Below, piece by piece: positions 42,486 to 51,662 of a DNA stretch of 64,000 bases. The first letter of the stretch is position 1. Every line of letters begins with the position of its first letter. The DNA comes from an uncultured Vampirovibrio sp. (GTDB lineage: Bacteria; Cyanobacteriota; Vampirovibrionia; Gastranaerophilales; Gastranaerophilaceae): NCBI GenBank assembly GCA_910578465.1, contig CAJTPW010000001.1, positions 496,001 to 560,000 on the forward strand, read 5' to 3'. Position numbers and translations under genes: made by a program. The notes beneath the pieces are model-generated. The model saw only the letters and a program-made list of their open reading frames with translations, did not search any database and was not told the DNA's origin.

Positions 42486-42559
42486 TGTAAACTTTTGTAA
42501 ACTTTTCACTATACTTGTCTGAAAATTTTGCTTTTAAATTTTTTCTTAAGTGTTATAAT
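42486..42559 (+). promoter_or_regulatory. Tandem 10-bp repeat and -10 box upstream of the BlaI-like regulator gene
   Basis: TGTAAACTTT occurs twice in tandem (42486-42495 and 42496-42505). TATAAT lies at 42554-42559 with only a weak -35 (TTTTAA, 16 bp upstream). The leader to the ATG at 42663 is about 95 bases. The repeat could be an operator. Confidence 0.4.
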
Positions 42560-42662
42560 AGTAGTAATAAAATCATGGATGGTTTAAGCAGGCAAATACT
42601 TATTTTAAGGTTCTGCTGCTGTCAAAACGTTAAGTGTTGATTAATAAAAAGGGATTTTGATA

Positions 42663-43016
42663 ATGAATTTGAAACATGGGTCACTTGAAAGCGTAATTTT
42701 AAATTCTTTGTGGGAACTTGAAAAATGCGGTATATATAAAAATTCCGTCAAAGATGTTTTTGAATATATTAATAGAACAAACAGCACCAAAAGAGCCTAT
42801 ACCACAATTAAAACCGTTATGGACAGGCTTTATGAAAAAGAAATCTTATTAAGAATTAAACAGGGTAAAAAATTTTTCTATAGAACCGCATACTCAAGCA
42901 ACGATATAATTACAACCTCTTTGAAAAAAATTGCAACTCAATATTGCGGCGGGGATATGTCAAAACTTGCAGCTATTGCCTCAAATATTTCAACAATGTC
43001 TCAGGTGAAGGTTTAA
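42663..43016 (+). CDS. BlaI/MecI-family winged-helix regulator
   Basis: A 117-residue protein with the BlaI/MecI/CopY winged-helix pattern: 'LESVILNSLWEL', 'SVKDVFEYI', 'AYTTIKTVMDRLYEKEILLR' and 'GKKFFYRT'. Members repress their targets and usually release DNA after proteolysis by a BlaR1-type sensor. No blaR1-like gene is adjacent. AAGGGAT, 9 bases upstream, decides for the ATG at 42663 over the TTG six bases earlier. It overlaps or abuts the following gene. Confidence 0.75.
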   Translation: MNLKHGSLESVILNSLWELEKCGIYKNSVKDVFEYINRTNSTKRAYTTIKTVMDRLYEKEILLRIKQGKKFFYRTAYSSNDIITTSLKKIATQYCGGDMSKLAAIASNISTMSQVKV

Positions 43017-43021
43017 AAGTC

Positions 43022-43498
43022 TTGAAACAAGAATTTAACTCTGCCTGTAGGGGAAAATTGTGGCAGGATATTGTTCAAAGGCTCAACACTTTTCTTTATG
43101 TTAAACCAAAACAAGAAAACCTCGCCCCTTCAAAAGAAGAGATTATTAACCTCAGAAAAAAGGTATCCGATACGCTTTTTGACGTGCTTTCTGGGAATAT
43201 AACAGTACTTGAAGCCGTCTCTAAGTTTCCCAAAAACACTGTTGATGAAAGTGTCAATGTTTGTTTTCATATTCTTGTGCATTTGGAGGCCGATGAGGAT
43301 ATCAGAGCGAAAGATGCTTTGTATCGTGAAGAACAGGATGATTTTATTTTATATATTGCAGAACTTTTGCAAAAAGGGGAAAGCATTCCAATTAATATAA
43401 TAAACGAGTATAATGTTTTTTATAAAGAAATCCTTGTTTATCCTGAAATTAATAAAAAAACCGTGATTGCAAGGCTTAAGAAATTTATAAATATTTAA
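43022..43498 (+). CDS. Helical protein of unknown function
   Basis: A 158-residue, predominantly helical cytosolic protein without a recognised domain ('LRKKVSDTLFDVLSGNITVL', 'VCFHILVHLEADEDIRAKDA'). The TTG at 43022 is preferred: it lies 5 bp after the regulator's stop with AAGG about 10 bases upstream. An earlier in-frame start at 42944 would overlap the regulator by 73 bp. It sits between the BlaI-like regulator and the TadE-like gene in one likely operon. Confidence 0.6.
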   Translation: MKQEFNSACRGKLWQDIVQRLNTFLYVKPKQENLAPSKEEIINLRKKVSDTLFDVLSGNITVLEAVSKFPKNTVDESVNVCFHILVHLEADEDIRAKDALYREEQDDFILYIAELLQKGESIPINIINEYNVFYKEILVYPEINKKTVIARLKKFINI

Positions 43499-43500
43499 AA

Positions 43501-44013
43501 ATGCAAAAGAGTTTACAAAATAAAGAAAAAACAAAATATTTTGCGCACAAAGGCGGAAGGCAATATGTGGGGCAAAGTATTATAGAATTTTGTATTACAT
43601 TTATACTGACGTTTTTCCTTGCATTTATTATTCTGGAATTTGCAATATATCTTCAAACCTTATACGGTGTACAGACTTTTAACGATGAAATAAATGCAAA
43701 CCTTGCCCTTTATAAAAATTCAAACATATGTTCTTCATATAACTCGGATGTTTTGGATTTAATAAATTCGCGCGCACAAAAATATCTTGAAAGAGGTTTA
43801 GAGTTATCTTATAAGAAAAATGCTCCGGACATTGCAAGGCTTGAATCCAACAAAGCATTTTTCGGGAAAAAGGTTTTAAATATGGAAATTATCTGTAACG
43901 CTTCAAATGAAGGGTATATAACAAGGAGCAGCTATTTATACAGAGGTCTTTTCATATTCAAGACGGGAAAGGTAATTTCAAGTTTATCAAGCGTACAAAC
44001 GCCGAAATTTTAA
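43501..44013 (+). CDS. TadE-like pseudopilin
   Basis: A 170-residue protein with a type IV prepilin-like start: a basic leader (1-24) ends in G24, followed by Q25-S-I-I-E29-F with the glutamate at mature position 5. A long hydrophobic helix (about 27-55) follows. The mature part is a small soluble domain with two cysteines that could pair. TadE proteins are minor pilins of Flp/Tad pili. No other tad gene is visible, so its machinery must be encoded elsewhere. It starts 2 bp after the preceding stop. Confidence 0.7.
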   Translation: MQKSLQNKEKTKYFAHKGGRQYVGQSIIEFCITFILTFFLAFIILEFAIYLQTLYGVQTFNDEINANLALYKNSNICSSYNSDVLDLINSRAQKYLERGLELSYKKNAPDIARLESNKAFFGKKVLNMEIICNASNEGYITRSSYLYRGLFIFKTGKVISSLSSVQTPKF

Positions 44014-44121
44014 TTTTGTTTTAGTGTGTTTAAAACAGTTTTGTTAAGAAATTTTATTTTATTGCCACCGTTGTTTTTAATTTGATATCCTTAGAAAGTA
44101 GCTATTTTAAAGGAAATCAAA

Positions 44122-44811
44122 TTGCAAACCGTAGATATCATTATCCCTGTGTACAACGAGGAAAAAACTCTTGAGAACATTCTGGAAATCTTGGAAAACA
44201 CTGATTTTTGCGGTTTAAACAAAAACTTTATAATAGTTGACGACTGTTCCACTGATTCCACACGCGAGATATTAAAAAGATACGAAGAAAAATACACGAT
44301 TGTGTATAAAGAAAAAAACGGCGGAAAGGGTTCTGCCGTTTATGAAGGGTTTAAGGCTGCAAAGGGTGATATTGTAATTATTCAGGATGCCGATCTTGAA
44401 TATAATCCGTCTGATTATGCGCCGTTGTTAAAACTTATAAAAGATGGCGAAGCGGATGTTGCATACGGTTCAAGGTTCTTAGGCACTCCTTTTAAAGACT
44501 TTATGTTTTTAAGCTATGTTGCAAACAAATTCTTAACCTTTTTAACAAATCTTTTATACGGAACAAAACTTACGGATATGGAAACCTGCTATAAAGCGAT
44601 GAAGCGCGAATTTGTGCAGGATATGAAGATAAATTCAAGAAAGTTTGATCTTGAACCCGAAATCACTGCAAAGCTTGTAAAAAAAGGCGCAAAAATTAAG
44701 GAATTGCCGATTAAATATAATGCAAGAAGCTATGAAGAAGGCAAGAAAATTACCTACAAAGACGGCCTTATGGCAATCAAGGCGCTTTTTTACTACAGGT
44801 TTTTTGATTAA
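44122..44811 (+). CDS. Family 2 glycosyltransferase (dolichyl/polyprenyl-phosphate mannose synthase-like)
   Basis: A 229-residue GT-A enzyme with 'DIIIPVYNEEKTLENIL', 'IIVDDCSTDST', the 'GGKGSAVYEGF' loop and the metal-binding 'IIQDADLEY' (DAD variant of DxD). It matches the DPM1-like soluble branch, which moves a sugar from a nucleotide donor to polyprenyl phosphate at the membrane face. No membrane helix is present. The start is TTG, with AAAGGAAA as ribosome-binding site. Confidence 0.88.
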   Translation: MQTVDIIIPVYNEEKTLENILEILENTDFCGLNKNFIIVDDCSTDSTREILKRYEEKYTIVYKEKNGGKGSAVYEGFKAAKGDIVIIQDADLEYNPSDYAPLLKLIKDGEADVAYGSRFLGTPFKDFMFLSYVANKFLTFLTNLLYGTKLTDMETCYKAMKREFVQDMKINSRKFDLEPEITAKLVKKGAKIKELPIKYNARSYEEGKKITYKDGLMAIKALFYYRFFD

Positions 44812-44867
44812 TTTTACATTTTGTTAATGTTTTTATCCGTACTTTTTGGTGCTAAAAATTTTTGTAG

Positions 44868-44873
44868 TATTAT
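44868..44873 (+). promoter_or_regulatory. -10 box 6 bases before the rsmH ATG (leaderless)
   Basis: TATTAT lies 6 bases before the ATG at 44880, with a weak TTTGGT 17 bp upstream. No Shine-Dalgarno sequence is present in the T-rich gap. Confidence 0.45.
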
Positions 44874-44879
44874 TTTTTT

Positions 44880-45848
44880 ATGGATAATTCCCCTGAAGTA
44901 AAACTTAAGAATGACACGCAGGATAGCGAATTTAAACATTTTACCGTAATGTTAAACGAGGCGGTGGATGCACTTTGTGTTGAAGAAAATTCGGATAAAA
45001 TTTTTGTGGATGCAACCCTTGGAGGCGGCGGACACAGCGCGCTTATTGCTTCAAGGCTTTCTAGTAAGGGAAGATTAATTTCTTTTGATGTGGATATAGA
45101 TGCGATTAATGCTGCAAAAAAGAAGCTTGAGCCGTATAAAAACGTTACTGTTGTAAACGATTCTTATGTAAATATTAAAGAAAACCTTGAAAAACTTGGC
45201 ATAGAAAAGATAACGGGCGGAATAATTTTTGATTTGGGAGCTTCTTATCACCAGCTTACAAGGGCAGAGCGCGGTTTTAGCTTTACAAAGGATGCAAAGC
45301 TTGATATGCGTTTTAATCAGGAGCAGGAATTTTCAGCATGGAATGTTGTAAATGAATATAGTTTGGATGATTTAGTCAGGATATTTTCCAAATACGGCGA
45401 AGAAAGGTTCTCTAAAAGGATTGCAAGGGCAATTGTCGAAAATCGCCCGCTTAATACAACTTCACAATTAAGCGAATTAATTGTAAATTCCACACCAAAA
45501 ATTAAATCCAAAATCCACCCTGCAACCAGAGTATTTCAGGCTTTGCGGATTGAGGTAAATTCGGAGTTGTTAAATTTTGAAAATACATTGAATGAAGTGG
45601 TTACATTATTAAATGCGGGTGCTATAATTAGTGTTATAAGTTTTCATTCTTTGGAAGACAGACTAACTAAAAACGCATTGAAAAATTTTGCACGCGAATG
45701 CAGATGTGATAGAACTAAAGCCAAATGCGAATGTGAAGGAAAACTTGTTGAAATCATTACAAAGAAGCCTGTTATGGCATCTGAGGATGAAATCAAAAAA
45801 AATCCACCCTCAAGAAGTGCAAAGCTTCGAGTGGCAAAGAGGGTATAG
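44880..45848 (+). CDS. rsmH: 16S rRNA (cytosine-1402-N4)-methyltransferase
   Basis: A 322-residue SAM-dependent methyltransferase (formerly MraW) that methylates C1402 in the ribosomal P site. Signatures are 'HFTVMLNEAVDAL', the SAM loop 'FVDATLGGGGHS', 'GIIFDLGASYHQL', 'RGFSFTKDAKLDMRF' and 'ISFHSLEDRL'. It heads a short dcw (division and wall) cluster, but mraZ, its usual upstream partner, is missing; a GT2 gene lies there instead. Probably leaderless. Confidence 0.97.
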   Translation: MDNSPEVKLKNDTQDSEFKHFTVMLNEAVDALCVEENSDKIFVDATLGGGGHSALIASRLSSKGRLISFDVDIDAINAAKKKLEPYKNVTVVNDSYVNIKENLEKLGIEKITGGIIFDLGASYHQLTRAERGFSFTKDAKLDMRFNQEQEFSAWNVVNEYSLDDLVRIFSKYGEERFSKRIARAIVENRPLNTTSQLSELIVNSTPKIKSKIHPATRVFQALRIEVNSELLNFENTLNEVVTLLNAGAIISVISFHSLEDRLTKNALKNFARECRCDRTKAKCECEGKLVEIITKKPVMASEDEIKKNPPSRSAKLRVAKRV

Positions 45849-45866
45849 GTAAAGGGAGAGAAGATT

Positions 45867-46448
45867 TTGAGCCTGTTGACATTTAAAAACAGCAATATTC
45901 AAAATAATATGTCTCATGAAGCCGAAAGGCCGATGGAGTCAGGCAGGGCACTCGGGTATAAATCCGGTGTACAATCTCCTTTATCAAACCCCGTTAAAAA
46001 TACGATTAAGGAAAGAAACGCACAAAATAAGATTCAGCCTAAAAAGCTCGGAAACCAAAGTGCCCCGCAAAATCAGATAATCAGCGGATACTTTGTACAG
46101 GAAAAATCTTATAAAGAAATGGTAATAGCAAGAATTAACAACTTTTTATGCGGCGTTTTGGCTCTCCTTGTGATGGTTTGCCTTGTGAGCTATTACTTTG
46201 TAATTAACGGTGAAATTCAGCTGAATCAAATCAGAAAAGAAACTCTTGCAATTAACTATGATAATGAAGATATGCAGCACAGGCTTGATATTCTCCAATC
46301 ATTTTCAAATGTTGACAGACAGGTTTCAAGAACAAAAATTCTTCAAACCGCAAAACAGGTGATTGAATTATCCGCTGCCAATCTTCCCAATGTTGATTTG
46401 GAAAACAAAAACGTTTCTCCTGTGCCCGGCTGGTCTATGGGCTATTAA
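45867..46448 (+). CDS. FtsL-like division protein
   Basis: A 193-residue bitopic membrane protein: a disordered cytoplasmic part (1-95, Asn/Gln/Lys-rich), one membrane helix (about 95-115) and a periplasmic coiled-coil region ('INGEIQLNQIRKE', 'NEDMQHRLDILQSF'). The topology and the place between rsmH and ftsI are those of FtsL, which bridges FtsI/FtsW and FtsB. FtsL sequences diverge fast, so the call relies on context. The cytoplasmic part is longer than usual. The start is TTG behind GGGAGAGAAG. Confidence 0.7.
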   Translation: MSLLTFKNSNIQNNMSHEAERPMESGRALGYKSGVQSPLSNPVKNTIKERNAQNKIQPKKLGNQSAPQNQIISGYFVQEKSYKEMVIARINNFLCGVLALLVMVCLVSYYFVINGEIQLNQIRKETLAINYDNEDMQHRLDILQSFSNVDRQVSRTKILQTAKQVIELSAANLPNVDLENKNVSPVPGWSMGY

Positions 46449-46490
46449 CTTTTTATTTCGGGAGCTTGCCCAAAGGGAGTATATAAGGTT

Positions 46491-48203
46491 TTGGAAAAAG
46501 ATAAATACAGAGGTTTTGATAAAAGAATCGGCTGTTTGCAGTTTTGTTTTCTTGCTTTTATTGTCCTTTTTTTAATCTATCTTTTTTTACTTCAAATTTT
46601 CGATATAAGACACTATAAAGAAAGAGCAAAAACCCAGAGAGCTTCAAAACTTTTTGTTTTGCGCGGTGAAATCCTTGATAGAAACGGTTTCAAACTTGCC
46701 GTGGATGAGACCTCTTTTGACTTGTATGCTCATCCTAAATATTACGACCACAGCCCGCAAGAGCTTGCTGATAAGCTTTTCCCTTATGTTGGCGGAGATA
46801 AAGTGAAACTTGTTCACAATTTATCTTCGGATGACAGTGTGATACTTATTAAAAAAGGAATTACAAGAAAAGCGGCAGAAGCAATCAGGGCAATGAAGCT
46901 CAGAGAAATTTCGCTCGAGGTTAAAAACAAAAGGGCGTATCCTCAAGGGAGTCTTGCAGCCCATGTTCTGGGGTATTATAATTCGGATGCGGATGTTGCA
47001 GCAGGGGTGGAATACATTGCAAAAGATTATCTTGAATATTTTGATAAGTCCATAACGTTTGAAAAAACTCCAAACGGAGATTTAATTTATAATCTTTCCA
47101 CAAACCCCGAAGCGGTATCGGCGCCGATTAAAGGCAAAACGCTCAATTTAACAATAGATTCCGCGGTGCAGCATGTGTGTGAAAAGCATTTATACAGAGG
47201 CATTCAAAAAACCTATGCGCTAAGAGGTGCCGTTATTGCAATGGATCCAAAAAGCGGTGAAATCCTTGCTATGGCTGTATATCCCTATTACGACCCGAAT
47301 AATTACAGAAAATATTCTCTTCTTGAGATGAAAAACTGGGCTTTGACGGACGTCTATCCTCCGGGGTCCACGTTTAAAATTATTACGGTAGCTTCCGCTT
47401 TTATTAACGGCAAGATTAATAAATATACAAAAATTCTTGATACAGGTAAGATAAAAATCGGATGGTGGGAAATTCAAAATCACGACTATGAGGAAGATAA
47501 AGCCCCCGGGCTTATAGATCTTGTCTATCTTTTTCAGCATTCAAGTAACGTTGCCAGTGTGAAGGTGGCACAAAAAATGGACGATCAGGAGTTTTACGAT
47601 ACTCTTGAAATGTTTAATTTCGGGCAAAAAACAGGTATCGACCTGCCCGGAGAGTCTGCAGGGATTTTGCCTAAGCCTAAAAACTGGGACAGTGCAACTC
47701 ATGGCTCAATGGGGTACGGTTACGGAACATCGGTTACGGCAATTCAAATGGCCGCTGCGGTTTCCGCCATTGCAAACGGCGGAGAATGGGTAACACCGCA
47801 TATTATAAAGTATTCCCCAAAAGAAGCCGAGGAAAAAATCATAAGAAGAAGGATTATGACGCCCGAGATGTCTAAAGATTTAACGGATATTTTGGTTGAA
47901 TCTATTGACAGAAGCAAATCTATTGCCAAAATGAAAGATTTCAGACTTGCTGCAAAAACAGGTACATCAAGGCGCCCGAAAGATAACGGTGTAGGCTATA
48001 CAAATAAAATGTACACATCAATGGTAGGATATTTGCCTGCCACGGATCCCAAGGTGCTTATATATATCGTGATTGACAGTGCAAAGGGAGACGTTTGGGG
48101 CTCAACCGTTGCGGCACCTATTTTTAAGGATATTTCAACAGAGCTTGCAAGAATTATGAATTTAAACCCCGACAGAGACCATCCAATTAAGACCGAAAAT
48201 TAA
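46491..48203 (+). CDS. ftsI: Septal peptidoglycan transpeptidase (PBP3/FtsI type)
   Basis: A 570-residue class B penicillin-binding protein. It has a membrane helix (about 18-36), the dimerisation/pedestal region (45-210) with 'LRGEILDRNG', and the transpeptidase domain with S293-T-F-K296, S351-S-N353 and K489-T-G491. It cross-links septal wall during division together with FtsW. Its place behind rsmH and the FtsL-like gene supports FtsI over an elongation PBP2. The start is TTG with AAGGG/TAAGG upstream. A strong terminator follows, so murE has its own promoter. Confidence 0.93.
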   Translation: MEKDKYRGFDKRIGCLQFCFLAFIVLFLIYLFLLQIFDIRHYKERAKTQRASKLFVLRGEILDRNGFKLAVDETSFDLYAHPKYYDHSPQELADKLFPYVGGDKVKLVHNLSSDDSVILIKKGITRKAAEAIRAMKLREISLEVKNKRAYPQGSLAAHVLGYYNSDADVAAGVEYIAKDYLEYFDKSITFEKTPNGDLIYNLSTNPEAVSAPIKGKTLNLTIDSAVQHVCEKHLYRGIQKTYALRGAVIAMDPKSGEILAMAVYPYYDPNNYRKYSLLEMKNWALTDVYPPGSTFKIITVASAFINGKINKYTKILDTGKIKIGWWEIQNHDYEEDKAPGLIDLVYLFQHSSNVASVKVAQKMDDQEFYDTLEMFNFGQKTGIDLPGESAGILPKPKNWDSATHGSMGYGYGTSVTAIQMAAAVSAIANGGEWVTPHIIKYSPKEAEEKIIRRRIMTPEMSKDLTDILVESIDRSKSIAKMKDFRLAAKTGTSRRPKDNGVGYTNKMYTSMVGYLPATDPKVLIYIVIDSAKGDVWGSTVAAPIFKDISTELARIMNLNPDRDHPIKTEN

Positions 48204-48232
48204 CAGAAGCTGTTAAATATGTAGTTTTATCA

Positions 48233-48255
48233 AGAATTTAACAAATTCTTTTTTT
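48233..48255 (+). terminator. Terminator after ftsI
   Basis: AGAATTT (48233-48239) and AAATTCT (48243-48249) form a 7-bp stem with a 3-base loop, followed by seven T. Confidence 0.75.
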
Positions 48256-48323
48256 AGGTTTAGAATATTATTAAAGACTGACTGCCTCTAAAATGTTGTT
48301 TAAAAGGGGCAAAGGAGAAATCT

Positions 48324-49799
48324 ATGGAACTTGGCAAGATAATTAAAGCTATTGACTGTAATGAAGTTTTAAATTATAAAGATGTTGATATTAAAGGGAT
48401 TTCATACAATTCCAAAACGATAAACAGCCATGAAATTTTTGTCTGTCTTAAGGGTGAACATGTGGACGGGCATGATTTTGCGCAGATGGCTTTTGAAAAA
48501 GGGGCAGTTGCTCTTATGGTTGAAAGGCCTTTGAATATTGAAATTCCACAGCTTGTTGTAAAATCATGCCAGCAAAAAATTGCGGATTTAGCCTGCTGTT
48601 TTTATCATAACCCTTCTTTTGAATTAAATCTTGTTGGCGTTACGGGTACCAACGGTAAAACAACGGTAACTCATCTTGTGCAAAAAATCATAGAGGAAGA
48701 CCAGAAAAAATGTGCTCTTATAGGGACCCTTGGCTATAAACTTTCTTCATCGGATGATTATCTTGAGGCAAAGCACACAACTCCGCAGGCACCTGAGCTG
48801 CAAAAAACTCTATCCAAAATCTTAAAACAGGATATTTTAAATGTTGTAACCGAAGTGAGCTCCCATGCGCTTGAACAGTCAAGAGTCAGAGGCTGCAGGT
48901 TTTCAGGAGCCGTGCTTACAAATTTAACCCAGGATCATCTTGATTTTCATATAACCATGGAAAACTATTTCAAGGCAAAATCAAAACTTTTTTCTAAACT
49001 TCAAAAAGGTGCGTTTGCCGTTATAAATAACGATGACAAGTGGGCAGAAAGATTTTTGGCCGAGGTTCCCAAGGGTGTAAACGTTTTAACATACGGTGTG
49101 AAGAAGAATTCAAAGCTTATGGCAAAAAATATTGAATTTACTTCGCGCGGGGTGAATTTTACCTGTGTTTGCGGGGATGAGACGGAAGAAGTGAGGCTTC
49201 ATTTGAACGGTATGTTTAGTGTTTATAATGCACTTGCAGCAATCGGTACGGGGATTTCTCTCGGAATAAGTATGAAAACTTGTAAAAATGCGCTCGAAGG
49301 TACAAAATCCGTTGCAGGGCGTTTTGAAATTGTAAATTCCGATCCCATGGTGATTGTAGACTATGCACACACGCCTGACGGGCTTGAGAATATTCTTCGT
49401 GCGGCGCGCGAGCTTACCCCGAAAAACGGTAATTTAATTTGTCTTTTCGGTTGCGGCGGGGATAGAGACGCCACAAAAAGACCGAAAATGGGAAAAATTG
49501 CTCAGGCACTTTCCGATAAAATAGTCGTAACGTCTGATAACCCTCGTTCTGAAGATCCTCAGCAGATTATAACGGATATTTTATCAGGCTTGAAATTGAT
49601 TAATCCAAAAACCGTTTTTGTAGAGCCTGACCGCCATCTTGCAATAGAGCTTCTTTCTAAAATTTCAAACAGCAATGATGTGGTTATTGTTGCGGGAAAA
49701 GGGCATGAGGACTATCAGATTTTAAGCGACAGAACTATTCATTTTGATGACAGAGAAGAAGTTCAAAAAGTTTTTGCCTCTGCTGATGCCAAGATTTAG
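48324..49799 (+). CDS. murE: UDP-MurNAc-L-Ala-D-Glu:meso-diaminopimelate ligase
   Basis: A 491-residue Mur ligase that adds the third amino acid to the peptidoglycan stem in the cytosol. The ATP loop 'GTNGKTT' (108-114), the central 'SSHALEQSRVRG' segment and the C-terminal domain are present. The substrate motif D403-N-P-R406 is the signature of meso-diaminopimelate-specific enzymes, so the wall is of the DAP type. AAAGGAGAAA gives a good ribosome-binding site. Confidence 0.97.
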   Translation: MELGKIIKAIDCNEVLNYKDVDIKGISYNSKTINSHEIFVCLKGEHVDGHDFAQMAFEKGAVALMVERPLNIEIPQLVVKSCQQKIADLACCFYHNPSFELNLVGVTGTNGKTTVTHLVQKIIEEDQKKCALIGTLGYKLSSSDDYLEAKHTTPQAPELQKTLSKILKQDILNVVTEVSSHALEQSRVRGCRFSGAVLTNLTQDHLDFHITMENYFKAKSKLFSKLQKGAFAVINNDDKWAERFLAEVPKGVNVLTYGVKKNSKLMAKNIEFTSRGVNFTCVCGDETEEVRLHLNGMFSVYNALAAIGTGISLGISMKTCKNALEGTKSVAGRFEIVNSDPMVIVDYAHTPDGLENILRAARELTPKNGNLICLFGCGGDRDATKRPKMGKIAQALSDKIVVTSDNPRSEDPQQIITDILSGLKLINPKTVFVEPDRHLAIELLSKISNSNDVVIVAGKGHEDYQILSDRTIHFDDREEVQKVFASADAKI

Positions 49800-49931
49800 C
49801 TTCTTTTTATTTTGAAATTCAAATAACATGGACTCGGTTCTTGTAAAACCTTTATAAGAAATATAATTTACATTATTTAATTTACTGTCAATTAATTTAT
49901 TCTTGTATTACAATAGTATTCAGGCAGTTTT

Positions 49932-51284
49932 ATGTTGAATGTTATTAACAATATGACCAAAGCGCAAGAAAAATTAGTTATACAGGGAGGGGCTCCGCTT
50001 AAAGGCGAAGTGGCTGTCGGCGGCGCGAAAAATGCAGTTTTAAAACTTATGGCAGCAGCTCTTCTTTGTGAGGATGTTTCGGTTATAAGAAACGTACCCG
50101 AATTATCCGATGTTGAAATTATGCTCGATGTTTTAAAAGAACTCGGGGCAAAAGTTACTTATAATAAAGATGAAAAATTTTTGACAATCGACGCTACGAA
50201 TTTAACAGGCATTCGTGCTTCCGATGCTTTTGTATCAAGAATGAGAGCCTCTTTTGTTGTTCTGGGTCCGCTTGTTGGCAGGATGAAAGAAGCTTATGTT
50301 GCGCTCCCGGGCGGCTGTCAGATTGGTGAAAGACGTGTAAACTTCCATATTAAAGGTTTGCAGGCATTAGGTTGTGAGTGCAAATTGGACAACGGTTATG
50401 TCCATGCCAAGGCTTCAAGGCTTGTCGGTGAAGATATTTGTTTTGACATCCCATCCGTTGGTGCAACTGAAAACATTATGATGGCGTCGGTTTTGACCGA
50501 AGGTACAACAAGAATTCAAAATGCTGCGCAGGAGCCCGAAATTGTAGACCTTGCAAATTTTCTTGTTGCAATGGGTGCCGATATCGAAGGCGCAGGAACG
50601 AGCGAAATTGTTGTAAAAGGTGTAAAACAAAGTGATTTACACGGGGTAGAATATGCGACAATTCCCGATAGAATTGAAGCGGGGACTTTTATGTCCGCAA
50701 TTCTTGCCTCCCGCGGGAAGGGGATAATAAGAAATGTTTATCCGAATCATTTAACAATCTTTACGGGCAAACTTTTGGAAATGGGTGCAAAGATACGGCT
50801 TGTTGAACCTTATGCAATGGAGGTATCAACGGATAAAAGGCTTGAAGCCATGAATTTTATAACACAGCCCTATCCCGGTTTTCCTACCGACCTGCAGGCG
50901 CTTGCAATGACGCTTTTATCTACGGCAAACGGTGTGAGTGTTGTAACGGAAAGCCTTTATGAAAACAGATTTATGCATATTTCGGAACTCTGGCGTATGG
51001 GTGCAAATATCAGGCAGTCTAAAAACCATGCAATTATAAAAGGGGTTGATACTCTTGTAGGGACCACTGTTCAATCTACCGATTTAAGAGCGGGTGCTGC
51101 ACTTGTTGTTGCGGCAATTATGGCAAAAGGGGAAAGTGAAGTGAAAAAACTTCACCATATAGACAGGGGTTATGAAAAATTTACTCAAAAGCTGCAGGGG
51201 CTTGGTGTGAATGTCCAAAGGGTGCCCTATGATGCCAAGGATTACGAAGCACTTGACAATAATGAGGTTGTTCATTCAAAATAG
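49932..51284 (+). CDS. murA: UDP-N-acetylglucosamine 1-carboxyvinyltransferase
   Basis: A 450-residue enzyme that transfers enolpyruvate from PEP to UDP-GlcNAc, the first step of peptidoglycan synthesis. The fosfomycin-target cysteine is present as C129 in 'LPGGCQIGER', and 'GGAKNAVL' near residue 31 and 'RIEAGTF' are conserved. The natural start could be the ATG at 49932 or the one at 49953 (MTKAQEK). Neither has a clear ribosome-binding site. Upstream, TTGTAA and TATAAT (15-bp spacer, 49841-49867) may be its promoter. Confidence 0.97.
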   Translation: MLNVINNMTKAQEKLVIQGGAPLKGEVAVGGAKNAVLKLMAAALLCEDVSVIRNVPELSDVEIMLDVLKELGAKVTYNKDEKFLTIDATNLTGIRASDAFVSRMRASFVVLGPLVGRMKEAYVALPGGCQIGERRVNFHIKGLQALGCECKLDNGYVHAKASRLVGEDICFDIPSVGATENIMMASVLTEGTTRIQNAAQEPEIVDLANFLVAMGADIEGAGTSEIVVKGVKQSDLHGVEYATIPDRIEAGTFMSAILASRGKGIIRNVYPNHLTIFTGKLLEMGAKIRLVEPYAMEVSTDKRLEAMNFITQPYPGFPTDLQALAMTLLSTANGVSVVTESLYENRFMHISELWRMGANIRQSKNHAIIKGVDTLVGTTVQSTDLRAGAALVVAAIMAKGESEVKKLHHIDRGYEKFTQKLQGLGVNVQRVPYDAKDYEALDNNEVVHSK

Positions 51285-51306
51285 AATTATAAATTGAAAG
51301 GACACT

Positions 51307-51654
51307 ATGGCAGGTACATATAAAAGATGGTATGATCATGACCCATTATTAATGCAGGTGATAGAATTATTAAAATCTTATCCAAATGAGCTCAGGGCGC
51401 AGGCCGAGTGTTTCTTAAAAAAGGTTGAAGAACAGGTTTCAAAAGAAGCTGTAGACAGGTTTTATGATATGGTAAAACCTATGATTTTAGGGAACAGATG
51501 GTATGACCATGATCCTGTTCTTTCAAAGACTGTTGAGCTTTTAAGAGTGGTTCCGCAGGAAGTTCAAAAGCTTGCTGCAGATAACTTCATCAGTGCTTTA
51601 AAAGAAAGCGGAGTCGAAGTAAGCAATTCGCTTGAAGGTGAAGATAATCCCTAA
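51307..51654 (+). CDS. Protein with two tandem 'RWYDHDP' repeats, unknown function
   Basis: A 115-residue cytosolic protein made of two copies of a 34-residue helical unit: residues 7-40 and 64-98. Each begins RWYDHDP and continues with L...(I/V)ELL...P.E....A. A short helical linker lies between. The function is unknown to me; the strictly kept W-Y-D-H-D-P suggests a binding surface. It lies 22 bp after murA with AAAGGACA as ribosome-binding site, so it is probably co-transcribed with murA and may serve the cell wall or cell-cycle control. Confidence 0.7.
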   Translation: MAGTYKRWYDHDPLLMQVIELLKSYPNELRAQAECFLKKVEEQVSKEAVDRFYDMVKPMILGNRWYDHDPVLSKTVELLRVVPQEVQKLAADNFISALKESGVEVSNSLEGEDNP

Positions 51655-51662
51655 TAATTTCG

